A stretch of 64,000 bases of DNA from Pseudomonadota bacterium (GCA_023423695.1 JAFAFA010000099.1:1-64000), one strand, 5' to 3'; positions 18,242 through 27,662 are shown, counted from the first letter of the stretch. Notes: a model not told the origin generated them from the letters alone. Made by a program: numbers and translations.

Positions 18242-19062
18242 ACACGCTGCTCATCATCGCCGGCAAGGAACTGCGCGAGGCCACCCGCAACCGCTGGGTC
18301 GTCGCCACCACCCTGCTGATGGCGGCGCTCGCCCTGACGCTGAGCTTCCTGGGCTCCGCTCCCACCGGCACGGTCGGCGTCGGCCCGGTGGAGGTCACCA
18401 TCGTCAGCCTGTCCAGCCTGACCATCTTCCTGCTGCCGCTCATCGCTCTGCTGCTGTCCTTCGATGCGGTGGTGGGCGAGATCGACCGCGGCACCATGAC
18501 GTTGCTGCTGTCCTATCCGGTGGCGCGCTGGCAATTGCTGCTGGGCAAGTTCCTGGGGCATGCCGCGGTGATCGCGCTGGCCACCGTGGTCGGCTATGGC
18601 GCCGCCGGGGTGGCGATGGCGATGGGCGACGCCCCCATCGGCACCGAGAGCTGGCGCGCCTTCGCCTCGATGATCGGATCCAGCGTGATGCTGGGCGCCG
18701 CCTTCACCGCGCTCGGCTATCTTGCCTCCACCATCGTGCGCGACCGCGGCACGGCAGCCGGCATCGCGGTGGCGGTCTGGCTCTGCTTCGTGCTGCTCTA
18801 CGACATGGCCCTGCTCGGTCTGCTGGTCAGCGGCAGCGGCATCGGGGTGGAGGCGCTGAACTGGCTGCTGCTCGCCAACCCGGCCGACGCCTACCGCCTG
18901 TTCAACCTCACCGGCTTCAAGGGCGTCAGCACCTTCGCCGGAACCGCCGGCCTCGCCGCCCATGTCCAGCTTTCGGTCCCGCTGCTGCTGGCCATGATGG
19001 CCGGCTGGATCGCCGCCCCGCTGGCGCTGGCCGCCGCCCTCTTTTCGAGGAAGCAGATCTGA
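18238..19062 (+). CDS. nosY: NosY ABC transporter permease
   Basis: A 274-residue integral membrane protein with about six helices (for example LTIFLLPLIALLLSFDAV and AVWLCFVLLYDMALLG). It is an ABC-2 type permease and the membrane partner of NosF in CuZ maturation. The start overlaps the nosF stop by 4 bases, and the stop shares one base with the nosL start. Confidence 0.94.
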   Translation: MNTLLIIAGKELREATRNRWVVATTLLMAALALTLSFLGSAPTGTVGVGPVEVTIVSLSSLTIFLLPLIALLLSFDAVVGEIDRGTMTLLLSYPVARWQLLLGKFLGHAAVIALATVVGYGAAGVAMAMGDAPIGTESWRAFASMIGSSVMLGAAFTALGYLASTIVRDRGTAAGIAVAVWLCFVLLYDMALLGLLVSGSGIGVEALNWLLLANPADAYRLFNLTGFKGVSTFAGTAGLAAHVQLSVPLLLAMMAGWIAAPLALAAALFSRKQI

Positions 19063-19604
19063 TGCGCACCACCTCACTCCTGCGGACCGCTGTTGTCGCC
19101 GCCGCCTTGCTGCTGCCGCTGTCCGCCTGCAAGCAGGAAAAGGCGGACCTTGCCCCGCCGCCGCCCATGACCCTGACCGCCGACGCGATCGGCCATTACT
19201 GCGGCATGAACCTCGCCGACCATCCCGGTCCCAAGGGCCAGATTTTGGTGAAGGGGCAGCAGCGGCCGATCTGGCTGTCATCGGTGCGCGACACCTTCGC
19301 CTTCACCATGCTGCCGGAGGAGCCGAAGGAGATCAGCGCCATCTACGTCACCGATGTCGGCAAGGCCAAGGACCCCACCGCCCCCGACCTGACCGTCTGG
19401 GTCGAGGCGCGCAAGGCTTGGTACGTGCTTGGCAGCAAGCTTCGCGGCGGCATGGGCGATGCGGAGCCCTATCCTTTCGCCGAGGAATCCGCCGCCCGCG
19501 CCTTCGCCGCTGCCAACGGCGGCACGGTTCAGCGCTTCGCCGAGGTGCATGAGGACCAGATCCTCACCCCGCCGGCCGGCCCCGTCGCCGAGGGAGGTCA
19601 CTGA
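19062..19604 (+). CDS. nosL: NosL copper chaperone lipoprotein
   Basis: A 180-residue lipoprotein with the lipobox LSAC near residue 22. The YCGMN motif close to the mature N-terminus contains the Cys/Met Cu(I) ligands typical of NosL. It delivers Cu(I) to NosZ via NosD. It overlaps nosY by one base and the apbE-like gene by one base. Confidence 0.94.
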   Translation: MRTTSLLRTAVVAAALLLPLSACKQEKADLAPPPPMTLTADAIGHYCGMNLADHPGPKGQILVKGQQRPIWLSSVRDTFAFTMLPEEPKEISAIYVTDVGKAKDPTAPDLTVWVEARKAWYVLGSKLRGGMGDAEPYPFAEESAARAFAAANGGTVQRFAEVHEDQILTPPAGPVAEGGH

Positions 19605-20602
19605 TGGCCGCCACCCTCACCCGACGCCGTGTCATCGCCATCGGTGCCGTGGCGGCCGGCCTGTCGCTGCTGCCGCACCGCCTGCTCCGTGCCGAGGGCG
19701 TGCCCATCCGGGTCTGGCGCGGCGTGGCGCTGGGGGCGGACGCCAGCCTGACCATCGCCCATCCCGACCCCGCGGAGGCCGACCGTCTGATCGCGCTGAG
19801 CCTGGAGGAGGTTTCCCGGCTGGAGCGCGTCTTCAGCCTCTACCGCGCCGATTCCGCGCTCCGCCGTCTCAACCGCGACGGAATGCTGGACGCGCCGCCG
19901 ACCGACCTCGTCCGCCTTCTGGCCCAGGCCGCCGCCTTCGGCCGCAGCACCGGCGGCGCCTTCGACCCCACGGTGCAGCCGCTGTGGCAGCTCTATGCCG
20001 GCCATTTCGCCCGGCCCGGCGCCGATCCTGCCGGTCCGCCGGCAGGCGCCGTCCGTGCCGCGCGAGCACTGGTCGATGTCCGGGCGCTGCGGGTAGAGCC
20101 CGACCACATCGCCTTCGCCGCGCCGGGCATGGCGGTGACGCTGAACGGCATCGCTCAGGGCTACATCACCGACCGGGTGACGGAGCGGCTGAAAGCCGAG
20201 GGCATGGACCGCGTGCTGGTCGACATGGGGGAGCTACGGGCGCTCGGCCATCACCCCTCCGGCCGCCCCTGGACCGTCGGGCTGGCCGATCCGGCCGACC
20301 CCGACCGCACGGTCGAGACGCTGGAGCTTGCCGACAGCGCGCTGGCGACCACCGGCGGTTACGGCACCCGCTTCGACGCGGCCGGCCGCTTCGCCCACCT
20401 GTTCGACCCCGCGAGCGGCGCTTGCGCCGCCAATTGGCAGGCGGTTACGGTACAAGCACCGGACGCCACGACGGCCGATGCCCTGTCGACCGCGCTTTCG
20501 GTGGTGCCGGAGGATCGGGTGCCGGCCATCCTGGCAGCCCATCCCGGCGTCACCGCCCGCTTTACCCGCCCCGACGGCCGCATCCTGCGGCTGCCCGCCT
20601 AA
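19604..20602 (+). CDS. nosX: NosX, ApbE-family FAD:protein FMN transferase
   Basis: A 332-residue ApbE-type flavin transferase with a twin-arginine-like signal (TRRRVIAIGAVAAG). Visible family blocks are SLYRADSALRRLN, GAFDPTVQPLW, NGIAQGYITD and DMGELRALG, and ALATTGGYGTRF near the C-terminus. It attaches FMN to the SGATVT threonine of NosR in the periplasm. The position at the end of nosRZDFYLX is standard in alphaproteobacteria. Confidence 0.93.
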   Translation: MAATLTRRRVIAIGAVAAGLSLLPHRLLRAEGVPIRVWRGVALGADASLTIAHPDPAEADRLIALSLEEVSRLERVFSLYRADSALRRLNRDGMLDAPPTDLVRLLAQAAAFGRSTGGAFDPTVQPLWQLYAGHFARPGADPAGPPAGAVRAARALVDVRALRVEPDHIAFAAPGMAVTLNGIAQGYITDRVTERLKAEGMDRVLVDMGELRALGHHPSGRPWTVGLADPADPDRTVETLELADSALATTGGYGTRFDAAGRFAHLFDPASGACAANWQAVTVQAPDATTADALSTALSVVPEDRVPAILAAHPGVTARFTRPDGRILRLPA

Positions 20603-20620
20603 ACAGATCGGATCATCGTC

Positions 20621-20785
20621 ATGGGAAGTTTCAGCCTGTTCCACTGGGCTATCGTACTGCTGGTCGTCCTGCTGCTGTTCGGCGCCGGCAAGCTGCCGAG
20701 CGTGATGGGCGACTTCGCCAAAGGCATCAAGAGCTTCAAGTCCGGCCTGAAGGACGGCGAGGACGAGCACAAGCCGATCGCGTGA
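20621..20785 (+). CDS. tatA: Small TatA/TatE-type translocase subunit
   Basis: A 54-residue protein with one N-terminal helix (WAIVLLVVLLLFG) followed by the TatA hinge FGAGKLP and an amphipathic helix (SVMGDFAKGIKSFKSGLK). It lies 18 bases after nosX and appears to be the last gene of the nos operon. NosZ and NosX carry twin-arginine signals, so a dedicated TatA copy makes sense. It is shorter than the housekeeping TatA. Confidence 0.88.
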   Translation: MGSFSLFHWAIVLLVVLLLFGAGKLPSVMGDFAKGIKSFKSGLKDGEDEHKPIA

Positions 20786-20820
20786 TGGGGGAGGCGTCGG
20801 CTGACAATGCCCCCACCTAA

Positions 20821-20901
20821 CCTCCCCCGCCCAGCGGGGGAGGGACTGCCTCCACTCCCCCGCACAAGCGCCGGCCCCCTCCCCCGCTGAGCGGGGGAGG
20901 G
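20821..20901. repeat. Two GC-rich palindromes between tatA and ubiV
   Basis: CCTCCCCCGC/GCGGGGGAGG (20821-20830, 20834-20843) and CCCTCCCCCGC/GCGGGGGAGGG (20877-20887, 20891-20901) are two copies of the same dyad, lying between convergent operons. They look like a dispersed REP-type intergenic repeat that can act as a bidirectional transcription stop. Confidence 0.75.
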
Positions 20902-20942
20902 TTGGGGTGGGGGTCTAACCTTCCAACCCCAAACAGTCCCCC

Positions 20943-21854
20943 TCAAGCCACCCGCAACGCCCCCGCGGTGTCGTGGTAGAAGCCGTTCACCAGCGGCGCG
21001 TCGATCAGTCCGCCCAGTTCGGCCGCCACCTCGGCCCCGTCGCGCTTGCCGTCCAGCACCGCCCGGAACGCCTCGGCGACGCGCACCATGTCCATCGCCT
21101 GCGGCGACAGGCGGAAGCGCGTGACGCCCATCGCCACCAACTCCGCCAGTTCCGGCGCAAGACACAAACACCCGTGCGACATCGTCTGCGTGCCGTTGAC
21201 GGTCAGGAAGGGCTGGCCGTCCATCGTCGTCACCGGCAGCCCGTCCGGGTCGTTGCCGCAGACGAACTGACAGCCGTCCTTGTGCAGCCCATGGGCGCGG
21301 GCGTGATAGCAGCGGGCCGAGATGGCGAGCGGCGCCCGGCCCCAGGCCTGCACCTCCACCGCCACGCCCAGTTCCCGCCCGGCCTTCGCCAGCGCCGCGA
21401 CGGTCGCCGCCGGCAGCTCGGCCGGCAGCGACACCGACACGGCTCCACGCTCCGCCATCCAGGCCAGCGTCGCCTCGTTGTAGACATTGATCGTCGGCCC
21501 GATGGCGTGTGGACGCCCGGCCAGCAGGGCAAGCGCGCCCATGTCATTGGCCTCGACCAGCCCACCGTCCGCAAGTCCGGCATCCGCTGCCACCAGCTCG
21601 CGCATCGCCGACCGTTCGCGCTCGCTGCCGACCAGGATCGGGCTGGCGAGCCAGACCGTCTTTCCGGCTGCGCTCAGGCGTTCGATTACCTCGCCCATCG
21701 CCTCGGCGAAGAAGGGCGCCCGCTTGAAGCAGACGATCTCGCCGACGATCACCGTGTCGACCGGCGCCTCGTCGGCGATGCGGGCGTAGAAGTCGCGCCA
21801 GCGGTCGACCGGCCAGTTGAACAGCACCGGCCCCAGAGTGAGTGACGCAGTCAT
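20943..21854 (-). CDS. ubiV: UbiV, O2-independent ubiquinone hydroxylation protein
   Basis: A 303-residue U32-peptidase-like protein. The cysteine cluster RCYHARAHGLHKDGCQFVC, with C180-region and later CLC residues, fits the [4Fe-4S] site of UbiV. With UbiU it performs the ring hydroxylations of ubiquinone without oxygen, using prephenate as oxygen donor. It is the last gene of ubiTUV, 27 bases after ubiU. Confidence 0.92.
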   Translation of the reverse strand: MTASLTLGPVLFNWPVDRWRDFYARIADEAPVDTVIVGEIVCFKRAPFFAEAMGEVIERLSAAGKTVWLASPILVGSERERSAMRELVAADAGLADGGLVEANDMGALALLAGRPHAIGPTINVYNEATLAWMAERGAVSVSLPAELPAATVAALAKAGRELGVAVEVQAWGRAPLAISARCYHARAHGLHKDGCQFVCGNDPDGLPVTTMDGQPFLTVNGTQTMSHGCLCLAPELAELVAMGVTRFRLSPQAMDMVRVAEAFRAVLDGKRDGAEVAAELGGLIDAPLVNGFYHDTAGALRVA

Positions 21855-21881
21855 TCGATAAAGCTCCTTACCGCCCGATGA

Positions 21882-22868
21882 TCAGCGCCAGGCGCGGGTG
21901 TAGGCGCCGGTGGTCTGGGTTCCGCCCTCGACCATCGCCTGCAGATCGATGTGCGGCACCGGCCGGCCGGCGGCGAAGCTGTCCAGCGCCTCGCGATAGG
22001 CACGGACGACGGCGCCGATATAGGCCTTGCCGCGTTGCCGCCCCTCGATCTTCAGCGCATGGACTCCGGCGGCCTTCAACTCCGGCAGCAGATCCATGGC
22101 GTTCAGGCTGGTCGGCTCCTCGAACAGGTAGGCCGGCGCGCCACCGGCGACGAAGCGGCCCTTGCACAGGGTGGGATAGCCCGCCTGCTCGCCCTCGCCG
22201 AACACGTTGATGGTGAAGCCGCCCAGCGTGGAGGCCAGCGCGCCGCCGCGCTGCTCGTAGCGGACATGGCTGGCCGGGGAACAGACCCCCTGCTTGTTCG
22301 GCGACAGGCCGGTGGCGTAGGAGGACAGCGAGCAGCGCCCTTCCGCCATCGGGCAGAGGCCGCCGAAAACGAACACCTCGGTCTCCACGTCGATCTCGGC
22401 ATTCAGCTTGGCGATTTCCGGCACCGTCAGCACGCGCGGCAGCACGACCCGGCGCACGCCGAAGGCATCGCGGTAGAGCCGGATCGCCTCCACATTGGCG
22501 GCAGAGGCCTGGACCGACAGGTGAAGGCGCAGGTCGGGATGGCGCTTGGCGGCATAGGCCAGCAGGCCCGGATCGGCCAGGATGACCGCATCCACCTTCA
22601 GCCGCGCGGCGTCGTCCACCGCCTTCTGCCAGGGGCCGAGATTGCCGGCCTGCGGGTAGGTGTTGATGGCGACATAGACCTCCACCTTGCGGGCGTGGGC
22701 ATAGTCAACCGCGTCGGCCACATCCTGCCGGGTGAAGTTCAGCCCGGGGAAATTGCGGGCGTTGGTTTCGTCCCGGAAGCCGAGATAGACCGCGTCGGCC
22801 CCGGCATCGACGGCGGCGCGCAGGGCGGCCGGCGTGCCGGCCGGGCAGATCAGTTCGAAATTGTCCAT
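21882..22868 (-). CDS. ubiU: UbiU, O2-independent ubiquinone hydroxylation protein
   Basis: A 328-residue U32-family protein with the GLCPMAEGRCSLSSY block and a further cysteine-bearing KQGVCSPASHVRYEQRG segment that provide the iron-sulfur ligands. It forms a heterodimer with UbiV. ATG at 22868 follows a GTGAGG ribosome-binding site; a GTG at 22877 overlapping the ubiT stop is the alternative. Ubiquinone made anaerobically would feed NapC and the denitrification chain. Confidence 0.93.
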   Translation of the reverse strand: MDNFELICPAGTPAALRAAVDAGADAVYLGFRDETNARNFPGLNFTRQDVADAVDYAHARKVEVYVAINTYPQAGNLGPWQKAVDDAARLKVDAVILADPGLLAYAAKRHPDLRLHLSVQASAANVEAIRLYRDAFGVRRVVLPRVLTVPEIAKLNAEIDVETEVFVFGGLCPMAEGRCSLSSYATGLSPNKQGVCSPASHVRYEQRGGALASTLGGFTINVFGEGEQAGYPTLCKGRFVAGGAPAYLFEEPTSLNAMDLLPELKAAGVHALKIEGRQRGKAYIGAVVRAYREALDSFAAGRPVPHIDLQAMVEGGTQTTGAYTRAWR

Positions 22869-22873
22869 GGTCC

Positions 22874-23581
22874 TCACGCCTCCGCCCCCGGGACCGTCCC
22901 CGGACTTGTCCCCGTCAGGCGTGCCTCGATCCTCGCGCCGACCCGCTCGATCCCGCGCCGCAACGGCGGAGGCAGCAGCCCGCGCGCCGCTTCGATGCGG
23001 TCCAGCACCGGCCCGGCATTCCGACGCAGCACCGGCAGGGCACGGGCCAGCGGCCCGGCGAGGGAGGCGGCATCGGCCATCAAATCCATCTCGTCCTCAC
23101 CGTCCAGCGTGTTGCGCAGGGCAAGGATCAGGGCGGTGTCGCCGGAGATGGTCAGCTCCCGCCGGAAGAACAAGGCGTCGCCGTCGATGCGCCCCTCCAG
23201 CAGGTCGAGCAGCCGGGCATAGGGACCGCGGATGACGGCATCGGCGGCAGCCGCACCGCTCCCGATCAGCACGCGGGGCAGGGCATGCAGGGACAGCCCC
23301 GGCCCGACGCGCATCATCAGCGCGACCGGCGCATCCACCGGCTCGATCAGCACGCGGGCATCCTGCATCTCGCGCAGTGCGTCGAAGGCGCGCGGGTGGC
23401 GCTCCGCCAGCACGCGGAGAAGGCGGGCCAGCAGCGCATCGCTGACCCTCTCCCCCAGCCGCGGGACGAGCCCGAGCCCCGCACGGCTCAGGCTGGCTTC
23501 GAAACGTCGGGCCCGGTCGTCGTCAATCACGGACGGCGCGACAGCGGGATCGCGCCTAGGCTCTCGATTGGGCTCACGCAT
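22874..23581 (-). CDS. ubiT: UbiT, SCP2-domain accessory factor of anaerobic ubiquinone synthesis
   Basis: A 235-residue protein with an SCP2 lipid-binding domain (about residues 50-165; RFFRRELTISGDTALILALRN-type segment). UbiT replaces UbiJ under anaerobiosis and binds the isoprenoid tail. It heads the ubiTUV operon, and an Fnr/Dnr-like box is centred 70 bases before its ATG. Confidence 0.9.
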   Translation of the reverse strand: MREPNREPRRDPAVAPSVIDDDRARRFEASLSRAGLGLVPRLGERVSDALLARLLRVLAERHPRAFDALREMQDARVLIEPVDAPVALMMRVGPGLSLHALPRVLIGSGAAAADAVIRGPYARLLDLLEGRIDGDALFFRRELTISGDTALILALRNTLDGEDEMDLMADAASLAGPLARALPVLRRNAGPVLDRIEAARGLLPPPLRRGIERVGARIEARLTGTSPGTVPGAEA

Positions 23582-23644
23582 GGGCGGAGTCCCTCCTTAT
23601 CGGTCATTCCGCCGCCCATCAAATCCGCCAATCGCCCGCCGTCA

Positions 23645-23658
23645 TTGACCTCGGTCAA
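23645..23658. promoter_or_regulatory. Fnr/Dnr-type box upstream of ubiT
   Basis: TTGACCTCGGTCAA, of form TTGAC-N4-GTCAA, is nearly identical to the nosR site and is centred about 70 bases before the ubiT start. It also lies just beyond the broken 3' end of the hemerythrin gene. Confidence 0.68.
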
Positions 23659-23680
23659 GCTCAAGCTTGAAAACCCGCTC

Positions 23681-23827
23681 TCAGGCGGCGCTGGCCAGAC
23701 CTGCGCGGTCGATCAGGTCGTACAGTTCGCGGTCCTCACGGCCGATGCGATGTTTCAGCGCAGCAACCACTTCCCGTGTCTCGCGGATGAAGGCTGCCGG
23801 ATCCTTGGCGACCGCCACCGGGCCGGG
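23681..23827 (-). pseudogene. Hemerythrin-domain gene, 3' fragment (split by the 32.6-kb element)
   Basis: The frame reads PGPVAVAKDPAAFIRETREV and ends GLASAA before a TGA. The 5' part lies 32.6 kb away at 56423-56727. Joining the two with one CCGGG copy gives one open frame of 148 codons. The last helix of a hemerythrin HHE domain (ALKHRIGREDRELYDLID) is in this piece. Confidence 0.9.
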
Positions 23828-23890
23828 TCTGGATGGAACCATAAAACCTTACGAGAGCACCCATATAACGCACTCGCTGGAACCATAAAA
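23828..23890. repeat. Left end of the element with two transposase-site-like repeats
   Basis: L1 is TCTGGATGGAACCATAAAA at 23828-23846. L2 repeats the core TGGAACCATAAAA at 23878-23890. A third, degenerate TGGAACAGG at about 23974 is doubtful. All are oriented inward. Confidence 0.85.
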
Positions 23891-25151
23891 TAGTTCGTCA
23901 CAACCGACATTGAGGAAAGGCGCGAAAGCTGCTGGTGGCTTGTGAATATGAAAGGTTCTGCGTGAAATTCGTGTGGAACAGGTCGATATTCGAGGTGCTG
24001 TGTTGAGTTTTGGTCCACCGCAGGTCTCGCGAAATAGGACCCGTTCAGCGGCACCTCCAGGAGCAGGGCGACGTGATCCACCGGAGGGACCACAGCCTGA
24101 GCGCCTCAATAGGAGGTTCGACCTCTCGGCGATTTCGACGCTGCCACCTTGAGTCGGCTCACCTATTCCACTCGCAATTCCGTACAAAGCCACCGGCTGC
24201 CCAGGTTGGTAGTCAGTTTTGACGGAGAACGACGATCCACTGCGGCGGAGTGGGGGAGGGGGGCTTTCAGATGATGTGTGAGTGGAGGCTGCGATTCAAC
24301 GAAGTGGGAGCGTCATGCCATCTAACTCGCAACGGCATCTGACATAGCGTCAACGCGCAACATTGTGGTGGATCGCTGAGGAAGGCCCAGTCCCAGCGCT
24401 GCAGGAGAGTGCTCCGGCAGTTCGCCGACCTGCTATGTTGACGGTAAAAGGAGTACTGGCTCTCGGTCTTGGAACAAACACAGTGCCGATATCAACACGC
24501 TCGGGGTTTCTGCACTCTACCGGCCTGTCTCTGCCATTTTGCCGACCATCCCGATACCGCAGAGGCGTTCAAAAAACTTTCCCATGTTGCTGGCGTGGAT
24601 CGCAGCACTTCAAGCACACGTTCGGTCTCTCTGCTCAGCGCGATCTCCTGGCCTTTGGGCAATAGCGTGGTCCCGGTACTGGTCCCGCCGCGCTGGATGA
24701 GTGAGGCGATGGCGCTGCACCTGTCGGAGTACTTCTACGCGACCGTACCGGCGCCCAAACCGTTACGCTGTTGGATTAGGCTGACTGGCAGGCCACCGCC
24801 AAGTAACTCATCACCAGCATTATCCCGCCATCCCATTTCGGGCAAACCCCGATCCACTCACTCCCGCGCTGTACAACACACTCAGTGCCTCTTTTCCCTT
24901 GCCATTCAACTATTGTTTCCGTGATTTGGGCGCAGTTAAACTATCCCGTCGTTCAGAAATTAAGACGATCTTCGTATATGGTGGTGGCATGATAGGACAT
25001 GATAAGAATCAATCCAGAATTAATTGAATCTGTTTTTCTATAATCATTTATCTGGGATGATTTTATATTTCGTATATATCGGAATTTTCTGCGACAGACT
25101 CGAGCACCAGGGGTACTGTTTCCTAACAGAATTTGATGCGGGAGATAAACC
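23891..25151. other. Gene-poor left arm between the transposon end and the cas operon
   Basis: No intact gene is visible in 1.26 kb. An open stretch at about 24451-24840 (+) has an unusual Cys/His pattern (YWLSVLEQTQCRYQH then CTLPACLCHF) that might be a worn zinc-finger, such as of a TniQ-like gene. The match is too weak to call. From about 24920 the DNA turns AT-rich, with TATA-like runs, and probably contains the cas promoter. A gene-free worn arm at this place is where tns or tniQ genes would be expected in a CRISPR-associated transposon. Confidence 0.5.
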
Positions 25152-25820
25152 ATGCCGCACCCGGTTGCTTTGCGGGTTTCTGGCTCCCGGGCTTGCTTTT
25201 CCTCGCCCGAGTTCAAGACTGAGCGCGCTTCTTACGGCGTCATCACGCCTTCTGCCGCCCGCGGAATTTTTGAAGCTGTTTACTGGCGTCGTAGGCTGCG
25301 ATGGGTCATCGATCAAATCCATGTGCTCAAGCCGATTCGCTTCCAATCGCTGACGCGGAACGAAGTCGGCGAGCGCATTTCGGCTGCCTCGGTGCGCCAA
25401 GCCATGCGAGACGGCGATTTTCAAAGCCTACCGCGGAACGCCGCCGACATCCGGCAGCGCCGCGCCACCACCATTCTGGTCGAGGTCGACTACTTGATTT
25501 CCGCCCACCTTTGTTTGACGGACGATGCCCTAGCCGGTGACAGGCTGGATGAACCCCTCACCATCTTTCGTCGCCGGGCTCGGAACGGTCAGTATTTCCG
25601 CTCACCTTATCTTGGCACACGCGAGTTTCCGGCTGACGTCGCGCTGTGGGAAGGGCCGGCGCCTGAGCACCAGTTGCCCGCTGATCAGCGCGACCGCGAT
25701 CTCGGCCCAATGCTGCTCGACATCGATTACGCCGACAATCACGCCGCCCGGTTTTTCCACGCTATTCTGCGCGACGGCGTCATCAGCGTTCCGCCCTTCG
25801 TCGCGGCGGTGCAGCCATGA
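25152..25820 (+). CDS. cas5c: Type I-C CRISPR protein Cas5 (Cas5d, pre-crRNA endonuclease)
   Basis: A 222-residue Cas5d. In type I-C it both processes pre-crRNA and stays on the crRNA 5' handle as a Cascade subunit, replacing Cas6. Family blocks are clear: ERASYGVITPSAARGIFEAV, WVIDQIHVLKPIRF, SLTRNEVGE, PYLGTREFPADV and RDLGPMLLDIDYAD. Y44 sits where the catalytic tyrosine of Cas5d is expected. The segment RARNGQYFRSPYLG differs from the usual KGQ-type sequence, so nuclease activity needs testing. GGGAGA precedes the ATG. It overlaps cas8c by 4 bases. Confidence 0.94.
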   Translation: MPHPVALRVSGSRACFSSPEFKTERASYGVITPSAARGIFEAVYWRRRLRWVIDQIHVLKPIRFQSLTRNEVGERISAASVRQAMRDGDFQSLPRNAADIRQRRATTILVEVDYLISAHLCLTDDALAGDRLDEPLTIFRRRARNGQYFRSPYLGTREFPADVALWEGPAPEHQLPADQRDRDLGPMLLDIDYADNHAARFFHAILRDGVISVPPFVAAVQP

Positions 25821-27646
25821 CGGTCCTCCCCTCTCTCACCTCCCATTACGGTCGGCTGGAATGTCGCCGCGATGTCCCGTCCTTCGGTTTCACGCGTGAG
25901 CGCATTGCCTTCAGCCTCGTACTGTCGGCAGACGGTGAACCCGTCGCCTGTGACGATCTGCGGCTGCCCGCCGTTGGACACAACCGTGGCGGTGAGCAGG
26001 CGATGACGGTTCCACGCTCCTTCACGCGATCCGGCATCAAGCCCCGGCCCTTCTTCCTCTGGGACAACAGCCACTTCGTTCTCGGGCTCGGGAGCCCGCC
26101 GGAAGGCACCGAACCATCCGCTCACCCCACCCGTGCCGATGCCTTTCGTGATTGGCACGAGCGGCTGCTGAATGGTACGGAGGATCCTGGCCTCCTGGCA
26201 TTTCTGCACTTTCTGCGCAGTTGGACGCCAAGTCGTTTCCGGCAACCGCCGTTCTCGCAGGCGCTGCTCGATCGCACACTTGTTTTTCGCCTGCTCGACG
26301 ATGTCGATGCCGCCGGTCGCCCACGCTTTCTGCATGATCGGCCGGCGGCCCAGGCCGCGTGGGAACCCCATGCCATCGAGGGTGACCGACCCAAGGCAGT
26401 GTGCTTGGTCACCGGTCAGGTTGCTCCGGTTGCTCGCCTGCATCCCGCGATCAAGGGCGTGTGGGGAGCCCCGACAACCGGCGCGTCACTGGTGTCGTTC
26501 CATCAGCCTGCTTTCAGATCCCATGGCAAGGTCCAGGGTGACAACGCTCCCGTCTCGGAGGCTGCTGCCTTTCAGTACGGCGCGGCGCTCAATGCCCTGC
26601 TGGCGCCGGGCAGCCGATCCAAACTCCGGATCGGGGACATCACCATGGTGTTCTGGGCTGACGCCGCTGTCCATGGTGAGGCGGCGGCCCGCCGGATCGA
26701 GGCGCTGGTGGGCAGCCTGTTGGCGCCAACCGGACCACCCGATCTTGCCAGAAACGAGGGGTGCCCGGATTTTCGCCGAAGCTGGGAATGGCTGGATAAG
26801 TCTGCCGGCGCACAAGCCGCCGCTCTTGGCATAGAGCCCCGTGTCCGCGTGTTTATCCTCGGCCTCACGCCGAACGGTCCACGTCTGTCGGTGCGGTTCT
26901 GGCAGGAGGTGACGGCGGGGGCACTGATCGAGCGACTGACCACTCACTGGCACGATCTGCGGATTGAGCCGCCGGCCTGGAAAATACCTCCATCACCGGC
27001 GGCACTGCTCTATGCCATGGCACGGCAGGGACGTTCCGGGTCGGTTTCCCAGCAACTCGCCGGCGACCTGATGCGGGCGATCCTGACGGGAGACCGTTAT
27101 CCGTTGACCCTGTTGGCGGCGGTCCTCCAGCGTTTGCGCGCCGGCGAACCTGTCGATGGTCCGCGTGCTGCCCTGTGCAAAGCGATCCTTCAGCGTGCTG
27201 CCCACCGGCACCGGCGTGGCAGCGCCAATCCACACACTGATCCGGCCATGGAGGTGTCAGTGAGCCTCGATCGTACGGAGTTCGATCAAGCCTACCGGCT
27301 CGGACGGCTGTTCGCTGTTCTTGAGAATGTCCAACGTGCCGCCCTGGGACGGCTCAACGCCAGTGTCCGGGACCGCTATTACGGTGCGGCCTCCGCCACG
27401 CCGGCCAGGGTCTTTCCTCTGCTGCTGCGCACCACCCCCCATCATTTGAAGGTGCTGCACAGGGAGCGCGTGACCCGCGGCCTCGCTGTCTGGTTCGAGC
27501 GCGAAATCGACGAGATCATGCGCGATCTGGACATGAATCTTCCGCGCCAACTGCAGCCAATGGCACAGGGCCGCTTCGCTGTCGGCTATTACCACCAACG
27601 CCATGCTCGCAAACCCGATTCAGAGGTTGCCGATACGGTTGCCTAA
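25817..27646 (+). CDS. cas8c: Type I-C Cascade large subunit Cas8c (Csd1)
   Basis: A 609-residue full-length Csd1/Cas8c, the large subunit that recognises the PAM. Diagnostic blocks are ASLVSFHQPAFRSHGKVQGD, NAPVSEAAAFQYGAALNALL, LGRLFAVLENVQRAALG and VRDRYYGAASATPARVFP. The frame is intact, unlike cas7. It overlaps cas5 by 4 bases and is followed by cas7 after 16 bases. Its C-terminal part also encodes the small subunit by internal translation in studied I-C systems. Whether that start exists here was not determined. Confidence 0.95.
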   Translation: MTVLPSLTSHYGRLECRRDVPSFGFTRERIAFSLVLSADGEPVACDDLRLPAVGHNRGGEQAMTVPRSFTRSGIKPRPFFLWDNSHFVLGLGSPPEGTEPSAHPTRADAFRDWHERLLNGTEDPGLLAFLHFLRSWTPSRFRQPPFSQALLDRTLVFRLLDDVDAAGRPRFLHDRPAAQAAWEPHAIEGDRPKAVCLVTGQVAPVARLHPAIKGVWGAPTTGASLVSFHQPAFRSHGKVQGDNAPVSEAAAFQYGAALNALLAPGSRSKLRIGDITMVFWADAAVHGEAAARRIEALVGSLLAPTGPPDLARNEGCPDFRRSWEWLDKSAGAQAAALGIEPRVRVFILGLTPNGPRLSVRFWQEVTAGALIERLTTHWHDLRIEPPAWKIPPSPAALLYAMARQGRSGSVSQQLAGDLMRAILTGDRYPLTLLAAVLQRLRAGEPVDGPRAALCKAILQRAAHRHRRGSANPHTDPAMEVSVSLDRTEFDQAYRLGRLFAVLENVQRAALGRLNASVRDRYYGAASATPARVFPLLLRTTPHHLKVLHRERVTRGLAVWFEREIDEIMRDLDMNLPRQLQPMAQGRFAVGYYHQRHARKPDSEVADTVA

Positions 27647-27662
27647 CCGGAGGAATGAGCCC

